A model generated the notes under the pieces. That model did not search any database, was not told the DNA's origin, and saw nothing but the letters and a program-made list of their open reading frames with translations. Both the position numbers and the translations under genes were made by a program. Below, piece after piece: positions 44,987 through 55,778 of a stretch of DNA of 64,000 nt. Numbering within the stretch: position 1 is the first letter of the stretch; the number at the start of each line of letters is the position of its first letter. Source of the DNA: Turritopsis dohrnii (lineage: Eukaryota; Cnidaria; Hydrozoa; Anthoathecata; Oceaniidae); assembly GCA_027922465.2 (NCBI GenBank), contig BQMF02000296.1:186001-250000 (forward strand), given 5' to 3'.

Positions 44987-46621
44987 ATGATGAGAATCTT
45001 TCTGCCACTTCTGGTGTTGATGGTGACACATTATCATGAGGCAACGGCAGACGTTGATGGTGCCATCCAATCACTGTCAACAGAAACAGAAGAATTTAAA
45101 AATGCCTGCCAGTCATTAGATCGCATACATAAGATGATTCGACAAGATGACGTTTTCCCAGAAGAAAACAGGAGTCAAATAAAAGATCTACGACAAAACA
45201 TATTTTCAGCAAAATTGGAAATTTGTAAAGCATTTGATAAATCCAAACACATACTGAAAAGGATGAAAAAGCTTATAGAGACAGATATGTTTCGCAAGTG
45301 TTTGATATCTTCTCAATGTCTGGATGTATTGCCAGCTCTCGAAGGAATTAAGCATCTTATGGATAGCAGAGAAGTAATTTTAGAAACAGCGAAAGAAGCA
45401 ATCGACTTAGCAGATTTCAACTTTCCACGGAAGCCCAATCTTCAAGAAAACCTTAGAAGATATGGAAATAAAATCTTGGAAAGTATTAAAAACTTTTCAT
45501 GGAGAAATATATTGGATATATATAGCATACATGAATATATAACATTACTTGTCGTAGTTCAGGTTATTTTACGCGTGCTTCCAAGGAACGTTGTACTCAT
45601 CGTAATTATGATTTTGTCTGTACCACTCCTATTTTGCATTCTTCAGAGTAATGAACGATTTTTGACAGTACGAACAAAATTCGATAATGAAGTATTGATA
45701 CTTTCGAACAGAACCTTTGTTACATTTAAAATTTTGAAACCATATTACGATCAAGGAAAATCACGCGAAACTATAAATTCATTTAATGATTATTTCAACA
45801 ATTACATGGTTCAAGACAAGAAAGCATATGAAAAACATATTGCATTTTATTCTCATGATGGCGTAACAACTGTGAATGCTTTGGAATTAAAAATTAAAGA
45901 GCTCAAAGAACGTGGATATGATGATCTTGCAAGATTAGGAGAAAAGAATCTAGCAGACGCTCGCAAGAATCTGAATGGCATTTTGAATTCGTTGAAGCAC
46001 TCTCATCGCTTTTACGGATCAGTTGCTAGAGCGTTCACAGATATCTTGTCGAAAAAGACAAGCTATAAACGTTTAGCATCGTTTTTAAAAGAGGTTATAG
46101 AAAGAAGCAAAGGTCTAGAAGAAAGGATAGCGAAAGGTAATGAGCAAATGATGGCCGTAGTACAACAATATCACGACTTTAATTGGAAGATAAACGAATA
46201 TGAAAATCAAAATGCAATTAAAATCAAACTTTCAATAGGTACAGGAGCTGTATTTGCCGCTGGTATGGTTGCTATTGCTGCAGGTCCATTACTTCCTGTT
46301 ATTGCTGCAGGAGCTATTGTTGGAACCTCTGGCTATGTGGGTTACACAACCCATAAAGATAATGCTTTGCTTTTGGATGTTCGTGGATTCAATAAAAAAA
46401 TGGAAAAATTCTTGGAAGATACGGAATCGGTCTTGGCTCGGTTCGATCCAAGCAAACTAACGATCGACCTTGAGTCGTCAATGAAGGGACTTGCAAACAA
46501 GGATATTTTGCAAGTTGATTTACAATTTTACTTTGATAACGTTTTACAAACGGCGGAAGAAAGTAAAAAAGAAATTGAGGAAAAGATCAAAGAAGCAAAA
46601 GTCGTTGCAAGGAATGTCTGA
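44987..46621 (+). CDS. Intronless 544-aa secreted or membrane helical protein, unknown family
   Basis: The start is an ATGATG pair, with an in-frame TAG 12 bases upstream. Residues 1-21 look like a signal peptide (MMRIFLPLLVLMVTHYHEATA). Then comes a charged helical region (about 25-170), a hydrophobic segment at about 184-219 (ITLLVVVQVILRVL...VLIVIMILSVPLLF), a long amphipathic, coiled-coil-like region (about 230-410) and a Gly/Ala-rich hydrophobic segment at about 415-452 (GTGAVFAAGMVAIAAG...PVIAAGAIVGTSG) that could be a membrane hairpin, ending in a charged helix to residue 544. Few cysteines. Helical bundles with such a hairpin occur in apolipoprotein L-like proteins and in bacterial helical pore formers, but I cannot assign it to either. 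It is open over its whole length amid repeats, so it is probably a real gene or a retrocopy under selection. No AATAAA seen close downstream. Confidence 0.75.
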   Translation: MMRIFLPLLVLMVTHYHEATADVDGAIQSLSTETEEFKNACQSLDRIHKMIRQDDVFPEENRSQIKDLRQNIFSAKLEICKAFDKSKHILKRMKKLIETDMFRKCLISSQCLDVLPALEGIKHLMDSREVILETAKEAIDLADFNFPRKPNLQENLRRYGNKILESIKNFSWRNILDIYSIHEYITLLVVVQVILRVLPRNVVLIVIMILSVPLLFCILQSNERFLTVRTKFDNEVLILSNRTFVTFKILKPYYDQGKSRETINSFNDYFNNYMVQDKKAYEKHIAFYSHDGVTTVNALELKIKELKERGYDDLARLGEKNLADARKNLNGILNSLKHSHRFYGSVARAFTDILSKKTSYKRLASFLKEVIERSKGLEERIAKGNEQMMAVVQQYHDFNWKINEYENQNAIKIKLSIGTGAVFAAGMVAIAAGPLLPVIAAGAIVGTSGYVGYTTHKDNALLLDVRGFNKKMEKFLEDTESVLARFDPSKLTIDLESSMKGLANKDILQVDLQFYFDNVLQTAEESKKEIEEKIKEAKVVARNV

Positions 46622-47069
46622 CGACATCCAATCTTGTTATTTTTATGGTTGAAAGTCTATCCACGATTTAGTAAAATGTTTTGATTAAGCCTTTTTGAAA
46701 ATCTTAAGTTCATACTAAATTATATTGGATGCCGCCATCAAATTGTACTTATATCGCCTTTCAGCTACAGACAGACTGTTATTGTTGAATACCTAGACTA
46801 GGTGAATCATAAAATACTAAAGAGTTTGTGTTCCTTTATAATGTTTAGTAAAACAAAGTGATTAATATAGATAACACCGAAAACGAACATTATCGTTTTT
46901 TATAAATATCTTGACAAGATATTATCTTATATACTAGAAAGATCAGCTGCAATTTTTTCTAGTGTTTACAACGTTGAAAAGCTTCACTTCTGACCGTAGT
47001 TATGTAATTATTATAAGCTTGTTGCTTTAGAATATATACGTTATACTCTATGAGGTTTCTTTTCGCATA
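46622..47069. other. 3' flank of the 544-aa gene
   Basis: AT-rich. No further exon or clear polyadenylation signal seen. Confidence 0.4.
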
Positions 47070-47494
47070 CCGTAAATGACCGATTAAGCGTCCAGGACTC
47101 AATTAAGCGCCCCGTCCGATTAAGCGCCCAGGTTTAGAGGAAAAATTTGTAATAAGCGCCCAGGTTCCCATTAAGCGCTCTGGTCCAAAATTGAAACTGG
47201 GCGCTTGTTCGGTAAAACTGTAAAATATTGAGAAAAACATGGTTTTTAGTTGAACATATATTTCAATATAATGAAAGAAACTCAATAACGCGAGAATGAA
47301 TTATTTTCATCTTGAAGTTGCTCGAGTAGTACACAAGCAGTTCTTTTGTCAGTATTCAGTGAAAAGATAAACTGTATTGGTGATTTTAGTGATTTTTTTA
47401 ATTAACCGCCCAGGACTCAACTAAGCGCCCCGTCCGTATAAGCACCCACCGTAAAAGTTTAAAAAAATTATAAGCGCCAAGTGGTCATTTACGG
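47070..47494. mobile_element. 425-bp MITE with subterminal AAGCGCCC repeats
   Basis: TA at 47068-47069 and 47495-47496. Short inverted ends CCGTAAATGACC. Both subterminal parts are packed with AAGCGCCC or close variants, about eight in all and mostly in the same orientation, joined by CAGG, ACTCAATT or CGTCCG pieces. No ORF. Confidence 0.75.
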
Positions 47495-47496
47495 TA

Positions 47497-48437
47497 GGTA
47501 TGATCTTCACGTCGTTTTTTTATCCAATCAATCACGCAAATCATGCAAAAATGATTTCCAATCACAATTCTACAAAATTTTGTTGTTCATAGATGTAATT
47601 GCATTTAGCGGCTGATGTCACATGATTAATCTACAAGTTTCAAATTTGGTTAGTTCCCCAAAAAACTGTCGTTAAGTGAAGTTTAAATATTATTATTTCC
47701 ACAGTAAAAGAATCCAGTAATTGTACCAAACCCTTAAATTTAGCTTTTTGATGGCACTTTCACGAGTAACCTTTCTTCAAAATTCCGAAATTTTGATTTA
47801 ATTTTATCATCTATAATGAGACTGGATAACCGAGTCTCTCGAGACTATTCACCCAAACAATGATGGCAATAACCATTGATGTAACCAACTACAGAGACAG
47901 CGTTTAAACAAAAACCAAGGAAATGTTTATTGGTGGTTGGGTTGCCTCTAAAATCATCTGGTAAAAGCATAGCACAGCTGAATCAACACGAATTGTGTGA
48001 ATGAATTTCTATCATAAGAATCAGTGAAATTTCGTGGAAGCTCATATTTCTAAAGTAGTATAACTCAACCTCGATTCCAGGACGCCTTGCATTTCTTATA
48101 TATGGACGACGACTTTCTTTGTCGTCGGGTATCATAAAAACGAGAAGTCCTGGAACAAGGTTGGGTATACCTCGAGAAAACATTCGCTTTTTTTATGAAA
48201 AAATTATAATTATAATTATGACGAAATTCATCATAACAAAAGAACTTCGTAAAGAAATTCTTCCCTGAGGTATCGTTACTTTTTGCAAATGATACCAACG
48301 TCATTATTATTAAAATGGAATCGAGTATTCACTTAGGTGTCACAAATTGAAAGTTTTGGTCAAACTTGTGCTAACTTGTTTTGCATTCTCTTTTGCTCAA
48401 ATTTGACGTCATAGAACATTTTGCTTACAATAAAAGA
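47497..48437. other. Intergenic stretch
   Basis: No recognised exon. An AGACTATTC / GAGTCTCTCGAGACT palindromic patch lies near 47835. It may include the promoter of the 48438 gene. Confidence 0.35.
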
Positions 48438-48893
48438 ATGACGACCGACAAAGCGCAAACACCTGATCAAAAGATCTTTCCTCAATCGAATGAGGTGGTT
48501 TGGGTCAACAAGAGATACATTCCTATCGAGTTAAGAAGTACAGCACCAGTTGCAAGATATAAATTCCTCAACCCAGCACAGTTGTCTGCCGTCCCTGACG
48601 CATGGAGAAGACCTGTGGACCCTCCAACACATATCTTCTCAAGACGAAATGAGGAGAGAAGGTTTTATAAATTCTCGCAGTCTACTCGCTGTGAAGAGTG
48701 GTCTACATTGCGACAGATCCTACCATCTAAAGACCGGCTTGTAAAACAATTGCCACCGCGATGGTGTTCAGATCGGTCTCCTCCGTTGACGTTCGTGGCT
48801 AAGAGGGAATCACGCTTTCCAATCATTAACAGTCCGATGACGCAATATGTGGATGACATGCATCTTACAAACCGTTTGTTTAAACTACACTGA
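48438..48893 (+). CDS. Small basic protein, possibly a sperm/ciliary microtubule inner protein
   Basis: The first ATG (MTTDKAQTPDQKIFPQ) gives 151 residues; the open frame starts earlier without ATG. It is rich in Pro, Arg and aromatic residues, with no signal peptide or membrane segment. Features: VVWVNKRYIPIELRS, ARYKFLNPAQLSAVPDAW, and a C-terminal SPMTQYVDDMHLTNRLFKLH. The order RY-P, N-AQ and a terminal SP(L/M)(T/S)-Y block reminds me of SPMIP10/TEX43-type microtubule inner proteins; this is weak. It lies tail-to-tail with the claudin-like gene ending at 49072. Single exon, intact. Confidence 0.55.
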   Translation: MTTDKAQTPDQKIFPQSNEVVWVNKRYIPIELRSTAPVARYKFLNPAQLSAVPDAWRRPVDPPTHIFSRRNEERRFYKFSQSTRCEEWSTLRQILPSKDRLVKQLPPRWCSDRSPPLTFVAKRESRFPIINSPMTQYVDDMHLTNRLFKLH

Positions 48894-49071
48894 TGAATAT
48901 TCCAGAAAATGATCTTTAAACAACAAAATTGAAGTTGTATTATCTCCATTATAATCAGTTTAGTCTGATTATCTCCATAATGGCAATAGTTTTGTTACAA
49001 CCAATGTAATCAGTTTTGCTCTACAATATCTGCAATATAATCTGCTTAAATGAAGTGATCAGATAAATTTT

Positions 49072-51089
49072 TTAGAAAGAAGTGGTCTGTTTTAACATCT
49101 TCATTGTTTCGATGATAGCCTTCTTTTTCTTTTCTTCGCTGATAAATATCATTTCTTGACATTTCGTGTAAAAGCACATATACGCTGCTATGAACATCAA
49201 AATTTCAGATACCCAAGCCATTATATATGGATAGCTAGAAGGAAGACCAAAAATAAGTTCATAAGCAATATTACTTTCATCTCAAGTTTATTATAAAATC
49301 GTTTTTTTATATCGTACTAGCGTTTGCGATATGAGAAAGCTGCTTTCATACCCTGCAGTTTCGATGAACCCTTCTAAATCAGGTGTTTCTTCATTCCAGC
49401 CCATTATCGGCCAACCGAATGTATCTTCGGCGAATTCCCACTCAAATTTGAAGTAGAACAATATGAAGGCAATAAACTGACACAACGCTACAGAGGAAGA
49501 GAAAAATATATATTATTATTAAATTGGAGAATTGAAAACCAGGCGAAACTTACTAGTCTCCAGGGAAAAAAAATCATTAAAATGCTTTCAAATCAAATCA
49601 GAAGAGTTCTTAGATTTCTTAAGAATTCATCTCGGAAAAGCGAGATAGAAATTGATCACGTGACATTTGTTTCGACGCCGGAAAATTAAAAAATCAAAAT
49701 TCTAAAACGGCCATGTTCTTAACAGTCACTCTTCATTTTGGCTAACCAACTGCATAGTTTGGTTCTACTATGGAAATTCAATCGAAACAACACAAATCAG
49801 GTGATTATCACAAACAATTTGATTAAAAAATATTTTTTGTCTACGAAAGTTTAACAATCTTAAAAGAAGGATGAATCATTGTTGTTGTTGTTCGCAATTT
49901 TGGATTTTACAATTACATAGCACGCATGCGTACTTCTCTTTCAACCAGGATTGTCGGTATGAACTACAAAATCGTGTTTAGATGGAAAAAAACATTCCCG
50001 CCTTTCTGCTGCCGAGGTCCCGTTTTACCGGGATAGCTTTTTCTCAAATAAACGGAAAACGTTTTTAAAGAGAAACAGACAATACAGACGGGATCTCGGT
50101 GAAATGCGGGGGCCCAGCAAACCGGGAAAAAACCGAACGAAACAATTTGTTCGATTTAGATGAGTTTTTCGAATAATAGGAGTTTAAATTACGTCAGTTT
50201 AACGATAACTTTTCTACCTGCAAGCAAACATCCAATAACACCAAACAACCATGGTTTTGGCTCCAATGGCGTCTTTCGAATTGCTCCGACACACATGAAA
50301 ATGAAGGTAACCACAAGTATAAGGATGGTTGTCATTAATAAGTATCGCCAACATATGAACCACACTAGGAAAGAAATGAAATTTTGTCACAATTGCCATC
50401 AACAGTATTGAAATGAGAGTATGTTCATTTGACGACTCGTTTGCATTACATTGATACGGTGAAAACACTTATAAAAATATTTGAACAAATGAAGCTAAAC
50501 CATGAAGTATAACATCTTCTTTAAAGATTTTCATCAGTAATCTCACTACGGAATGAGAATAGTAAAAAAGGAAATCACTAAGTAAGATGGATATGTGATT
50601 AGTTAAACAATAGTATCCATAGAAACGAAGCTAGTTATTTCACGTTTAAACCGTTTCGGGAAATTTCGAAAAGATTTTTTCTTCCTGCTTCAGCTCATAA
50701 CAACCTTCGTTTTTCATTTTTGCCACTGTGAGTAGAAATTCACTGTTTAAAATAATTGATGTATTGGTTACACGATGTAAATTAGCTGCGCTGAAAATTT
50801 TTTTGGTAGCCTTGTGGCAGAGTGCTCGCTTCTTGTTCGGGAGGTCGCGGGTTCAATCCCCGACCGAGTCATGCCAGCGACTATAACAGTGTGAATCACT
50901 CCTCTCTGCTTAGCACTCAGCAAGAGAGTAGGAATGATGTCTAGGGTGGATGTCTAGTTGAGCGGTTTCTGTCATTACAGCTTCCGTAGCCCAAATGGGG
51001 GCTTTAAATGCTCTAGGACCTCCTTCGCAGGACCCTCATTGATAACAGTACCTTAAGGAACTGAAGAGGCTATCCTGGGTAAACATTCG

Positions 51090-51124
<35 letters not shown>

Positions 51125-51929
51125 ATTTTATTGCTGATATTTCACCGAACCGTTTTAATAGCTTACGTTTTCACTTTTGAAATTCTCAAAGTAAAAATAA
51201 TGTGACAAGATTTCAGTCGTCACCTTTTTGATGTTCTTCATACCACCCATCATAGCACCGATAAACTTTCGGTGTAACACGACATATAGTCCACACACCG
51301 ATCTCCATGTCTTCGCCACGATAACTTGCAAGTTTCCACGGTCGGAACAGCGTCGCAATTGCGAGAATTGTTGCCGAGAAAATCGTTAGTAACAACGAAA
51401 ATGATCGCAGAAGGACGAGTAGAGGAGTATTTGCAGGTGGCTAAGAAAGAATATACCGATATATGGCGATTTTACAAGTGCCTCTTGTAAAACAAACCTC
51501 TTTATATCAGGCACAATAATCAGCCTGAAAAGTTGATTGGCTCCTACATATTTTGGGCGGCTTCTTTGATTACTCTGAGAAGATTGTATGTGCGGGAAAA
51601 GTAGCCCAAAATGTTCAGAATAATATAAAGAGTTATGTGTTGAGATCCAAAACAATATATTGCTGTATATACACAGTTGAACATTATCATTTAACACAAG
51701 ACAAACATGGATATTGGACAGTTTTTAGGGCATAAGTTATGTATGAATCTCAAATAGTTTGTAGGGCGTTAAATAGTTTGTAGGGGGTTAGTAGTTCTTT
51801 ACTTAAACTCTTGACAGAAAACTCTCTGGAATAATATCCCGTTCAAATTCACTTTATTTCGTTTTTACTTACTCTGGCAGGATTTGCAAGCCATTTTAAA
51901 CAACCAACAGTGGCTTCACTTGCTCCCAT
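49072..51929 (-). CDS. Claudin/PMP22-like four-helix membrane protein, paralogue 1
   Basis: Five exons: 51929-51873, 51440-51224, 50364-50218, 49487-49352 and 49234-49072. They sum to 720 nt, an exact 239-residue frame plus stop, with GT/AG at every junction. After a 19-residue first exon come helix 1 (LLLTIFSATILAIATLF), an extracellular loop with RPWK...MEIGVWTICR...YRC (the W-GLW-C-C type signature of claudin/PMP22/EMP proteins), helix 2 (LLMTTILILVVTFIFMCVG), helix 3 (WLFGVIGCLL...FIAFILFYF), a second loop with GWPIMGWNEETPD, and helix 4 (EILMFIAAYMCFYTK) before a Lys/Glu-rich tail. These proteins act in cell junctions or membrane organisation. Intron 2 carries a tRNA-derived SINE (50805-51126). 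The paralogue 61513-63838 has the same structure. Confidence 0.85.
50805..51126 (+). mobile_element. tRNA-derived SINE with (AAAT)n tail
   Basis: Starts with a tRNA-like head: A box TGGCAGAGTGCTCGC and B box GGTTCAATCCC, with GCGGG/CCCGA-type T stem pairing. A tRNA-unrelated body of about 200 bases follows, then about nine AAAT repeats (51090-51126). It is transcribed in the opposite sense to the host gene, inside its intron 2. No clean target duplication was found. Confidence 0.85.
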
Positions 51930-53297
51930 CTTTTTCACTGACTTTTGTAGAAGTGATTGATAGAATTTGTTTTCTTTTGTCTTGTTGCGATGTCGTTACG
52001 AATGACATCACGCAAGATAGAACTGTTCAGAATGTTAAAGGCTGATACCACAAGGCATTATCAAGGATGGTTTTATAGATTGATGTGATAATATGATAGC
52101 TCCTTCACAAAAATAACATACTGCTTACTAAGGAATTTGTGAATATAGAATATGACTTTGAAAAAACCACGTGCGGGTACAAACTTCATTAACCTAACAT
52201 ACACCCATGAAAATAAAAATGGGTGCAACTCATAAAAACACCAGAACACCTGTTGATGGGTTGTTACCTACTATATTCTCAAATAAAATATATTTTCTGA
52301 ATATTAAGTCACAATATTTAGAAAAGGTGGAGGAGAGTGTATTACAAATGAGAGCGAATAACCACACAGAGATGGTTATCTCCAGTTTGTGCGTAATAAC
52401 CACACAGAGATGGTTATCTCCAGTTTGTGCGTGTATTTTACACTTGTCGCGCTTACTTAGTTACGAGAGACGTTACGAAATTACGATGACAACGAGGACG
52501 ACGACGTGAGGCAAGAAAAATATTTACTTTACTCCAAGATTAACTTCAGAATGGAAATCTATTTCACACTATACTATTGGGAAAGAAAAAAGAAACATAG
52601 CTGGAATTCAGTTCAATTAATTTATTTGTGCTGGCACAAAAATGAAGTCGGAACTATGATTTTGTTATTTTTGTTAACTTGTCACTTGAAGTTCATGGAT
52701 GAAAAATTGGTAAATTAAGTGACTCATAAGTATTTTTTAGGTAAATGAAACAAATGTTATTAATGCTCAACTTAAAACGAGGTTAAATTAAGCATTGTTA
52801 TAGCCCTCAAAACGAGGTTAAATTAAGCATTGTTGTAGCCCTCACAAATTGCATTCCATCTGAATATCCATTAAACTGGTTCCTTCACTACGAACTTGGT
52901 TAGAATTAGAACATTCACGAAAACATGAGCTATATTCCTTTACATTGCTCTTCTTTGTTTATACATTCTCGAAGCCCTTACAGTCGATCATGTCATGCTA
53001 TATAGAAACACACTGCTATGTCTATTCATCACACTCAAAAAATATACTCTGTAAGGTATTGGCGCTATTACATTAAGACTAGGTATTAAGATCAAAGTTC
53101 AGAATATCCTAAACAATTGCCAGTTCCATAATACGTGTCATACAGCAAGTGATTATTGCAATGCATGATGGTAGTTGTATGATATATTATGGAGATAATT
53201 GAATAACTGCGTGGTTAAACCAAGATAAAACAGCCTATAATATAATATTAGATTATATTTTTGCTCTTTTTTTGGTTTTAAATTGTAAAATACAAAT
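51930..53297. other. Intergenic stretch with two short tandem duplications
   Basis: 52357-52432 has two copies of a 38-base unit (ATAACCACACAGAGATGG...CCAGTTTGTGCG). 52774-52843 has two copies of a 35-base unit (AAAACGAGGTTAAATTAAGC...TAGCCCTC). No recognised exon. This region upstream of 51929 may contain the promoter of the claudin-like gene. Confidence 0.6.
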
Positions 53298-54644
53298 TTA
53301 CTTTTTGTTCATTTTGGGTTTTGAGCGATAACTTTTCAAAGATGATTTCAATCCAACTTTCCGTTTGGGTTTCTTGATTGATTTTCGGAAATCGATCATT
53401 TGTTTTTGATATTCCACAAAATCATCGTAATGTTCTGCTCTAACGAAAGTGTTTTCGTATATCGCAACCTTTTGTCTGTTCAAAGCTTGTTTTAAAGCGT
53501 GTAAGACAAGCACAGGTGACGAAGATGGACCGTCATACGATGCCTTAAAAAACTCCATGATATCACCAAAGGTGGAGCCATCACCGTACTCCTCCAACGC
53601 GTATTTGATAATCTTCACAAGTCTCGCTGATTTTTTATTGTGACCCGTTGGGACTGGTGGAGATGTTATTACCTTAGATTTCTTTGCTTTCATTAAAGTC
53701 TTGCGTTTTTTTGCTAATTTGATTAAAAGTTCAGCTTTTATTTGAGCTTGCTCTATTCTCTTTTGAAGCTTTTTATCAACTTTTTGTTTTCGTGGAGGAT
53801 GGTAAGGTGCTGGTGCTGGTGATGGTGTACAGCTAGCTCTGATATTCTCCTTTTGACCTCTTATATCTTTTCTTAAGCATGGTTGTCTTGGTTTCCCCTC
53901 TCGAAGAGCATTGACTTCTGTTTGCGTGTTATTCGTAGCTGTGGTGCAGCTGGAATTATCGGTTGATGTCTGACCGACTTGTTGTCTTTCTAAAAATAAC
54001 TTTCTTTGAACAGTTTTTATTCTCACTGAACGTCTTGTCACGTGATCTGTGCTCTTATTATCATTGGCTTCTTGTAGTTCATTTCTGCGATTGTTAATTG
54101 ACTTAAATCTCTTAACTTTTGGTTCAGTAACGAATTCTCTCGTTGTTGATTTGCATGAGTTTTGCTTTCGTTTAATGTTCGTTTTGACATCGATGTTTTT
54201 TTTATTTGTCTCAGCGGGTATCGGCTTGTGATTACGAAGTCTTCTTGTATTAGAAATCATTTTGTCACTTTCTACTTGTGGCTCCGAATTTCGTTTTGCG
54301 TCTGACTGTTTTTCTGTGAAATTGATTAATCGAACCCTACTCGAGTTGGGTTGCACATCGTCAGTCTGTTTGCAATTAGATCTCAACTGACGTGTTTGAT
54401 GTTTAATTTTCGTTTGGCTGACCTCGGAAACAATTTTTTCAATCTGCGATGTCATGGATTTATTACGAAGTTGACGAAAGTTCGATGTATCTTGAAATCT
54501 TCCAACTCTCGATTTATCTGATAATAACATCTTTCCATCGTCAGATTCATTTTTTTCTTGACAGCATATTTTTTGTCGCTTCGCTTTCGATGCAGTTTGC
54601 GTGTCAACTTGAAGTAATGTGATACGTTGATTTCGCAGACGCAT
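53298..54644 (-). CDS. Lys/Arg-rich nuclear-type protein with H1/H5-like winged-helix region
   Basis: An uninterrupted 448-codon frame from ATG (MRLRNQRITLLQVDTQ). The first about 300 residues are disordered, basic and Ser/Asn-rich with repeated R(Q/R)LRN/S boxes (MRLRNQR, RQLRNKS, RQLRSN, RRLRNH). Near 255-330 are a Pro patch (TPSPAPAPYHPPRK) and Lys-rich helices. Residues about 335-405 (SARLVKIIKYALEEYGDGST...LVLHALKQALNRQKVAIYENTFV) have the helix-helix-helix-wing pattern of linker-histone or similar winged helices. The tail is Lys/Arg-rich. Likely DNA-binding and nuclear. Single exon; codon use looks like a host gene. The family is unrecognised. Confidence 0.65.
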   Translation of the reverse strand: MRLRNQRITLLQVDTQTASKAKRQKICCQEKNESDDGKMLLSDKSRVGRFQDTSNFRQLRNKSMTSQIEKIVSEVSQTKIKHQTRQLRSNCKQTDDVQPNSSRVRLINFTEKQSDAKRNSEPQVESDKMISNTRRLRNHKPIPAETNKKNIDVKTNIKRKQNSCKSTTREFVTEPKVKRFKSINNRRNELQEANDNKSTDHVTRRSVRIKTVQRKLFLERQQVGQTSTDNSSCTTATNNTQTEVNALREGKPRQPCLRKDIRGQKENIRASCTPSPAPAPYHPPRKQKVDKKLQKRIEQAQIKAELLIKLAKKRKTLMKAKKSKVITSPPVPTGHNKKSARLVKIIKYALEEYGDGSTFGDIMEFFKASYDGPSSSPVLVLHALKQALNRQKVAIYENTFVRAEHYDDFVEYQKQMIDFRKSIKKPKRKVGLKSSLKSYRSKPKMNKK

Positions 54645-54759
54645 TGAGTGAATGTTCCTTTAATGATGACTTATGAGTATGGTGGAGTATGGTGGTGTTG
54701 GCATTTTGTGTGTACTTGCGTAACGTGTGTGCGTAGTAATGAATTGTGTGACGTCAAAT

Positions 54760-55014
54760 TTAGTGATCTGAAGTTGTATTAAGGTTTCGTTCTTTCACCC
54801 AATCATCCGCCTGTTTTGCGCCCTCAGACATAAAATTTGAATTGAGGTGGATTTCCATTAAAAAGAATTTGACGAGATCAATGAAAATAATGAAATAACG
54901 ATGATATTCTATTTGATCCAACACCATCACGTGACTTGCAAAGCACGTTTTACTGAGCCCTATTGGCAACTCCGTATTTTCGCATAAGTAAGCAAAAGGT
55001 CTGCAAATTTTCAT
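54760..55014 (-). CDS. Short hypothetical ORF or exon
   Basis: 84 codons from ATG. An AG inside the start region (TTTGCAG) could instead be a splice acceptor. The middle is hydrophobic (YHRYFIIFIDLVKFFLMEI) and the end acidic/polar. No family recognised. It lies 116 bases upstream of the 448-aa gene on the same strand and could be a small gene, a 5' exon or chance. Confidence 0.25.
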   Translation of the reverse strand: MKICRPFAYLCENTELPIGLSKTCFASHVMVLDQIEYHRYFIIFIDLVKFFLMEIHLNSNFMSEGAKQADDWVKERNLNTTSDH

Positions 55015-55778
55015 ACAAAAGTGTTATTCGATTTTGTGAATCGAAAAAGTCGAAAAATGTGTCAAAGTACACACGATCATGCCGAAAAGTGATATTCGTG
55101 TATCAATGTGACATCTGACTTTATCGCTTGAGCATTACTGAATGAAAGGAAAACATTATTGTTGTCAGTGATGTTATTGAAGGGAAATTTGACGAAAATG
55201 GTTCAGGTTAAGCAATAAAAAAGCAGATGGTATTCATGAAAGGAAATGTCAAATTTACAGATTTTTTTGAAATCAGTAGGAATGTAAGTACAAACACAAT
55301 TTTTCAAGGTTCTTCAGTAACCTCTGATTAAGGAGTTGTTTATATGGAGGTGAGCTGGCTCGGATAGCCGTCATTTTATCTCGCCTTTATATTGAAGGGA
55401 AATGGCACACCTTATATTTTTGTAAATAGTATGCGCATGCTATGAAATTAGCCTGTTCAGCAGGGCTAGCCCGATTGTGGATGTTTATATGTCTATATAC
55501 GGACGGCGTCGTATATCGAAAAGGCAAGAAACGCTGGGTACGAGGTTGCACTGAAGCGAGATCTCGGTTGGATGGGCTGGCTTGTTTTTCATAAAAATAC
55601 ATTCCCAGTAAGCACAAAGACGTTGTTTCTATGTCGTATTACATCGTCGGTTGACGGTCGTTTAATGGTCACAATGGAAACAGCAAAACAACGTCGAATT
55701 TTCACGTCAAAACGACGATTAAAAATAACTAAAAATGACGTTGTACAAAAATGACGTTGTTGTGCGATGGTCATCATC

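Noticed and set aside
46254..46460. 68-codon frame inside the 544-aa gene
   Set aside because: Out-of-frame shadow of the Gly/Ala-rich hydrophobic segment.
48381..48437. N-terminal extension of the 151-aa protein
   Set aside because: It begins at TTG, not ATG; the ATG at 48438 is the plausible eukaryotic start.
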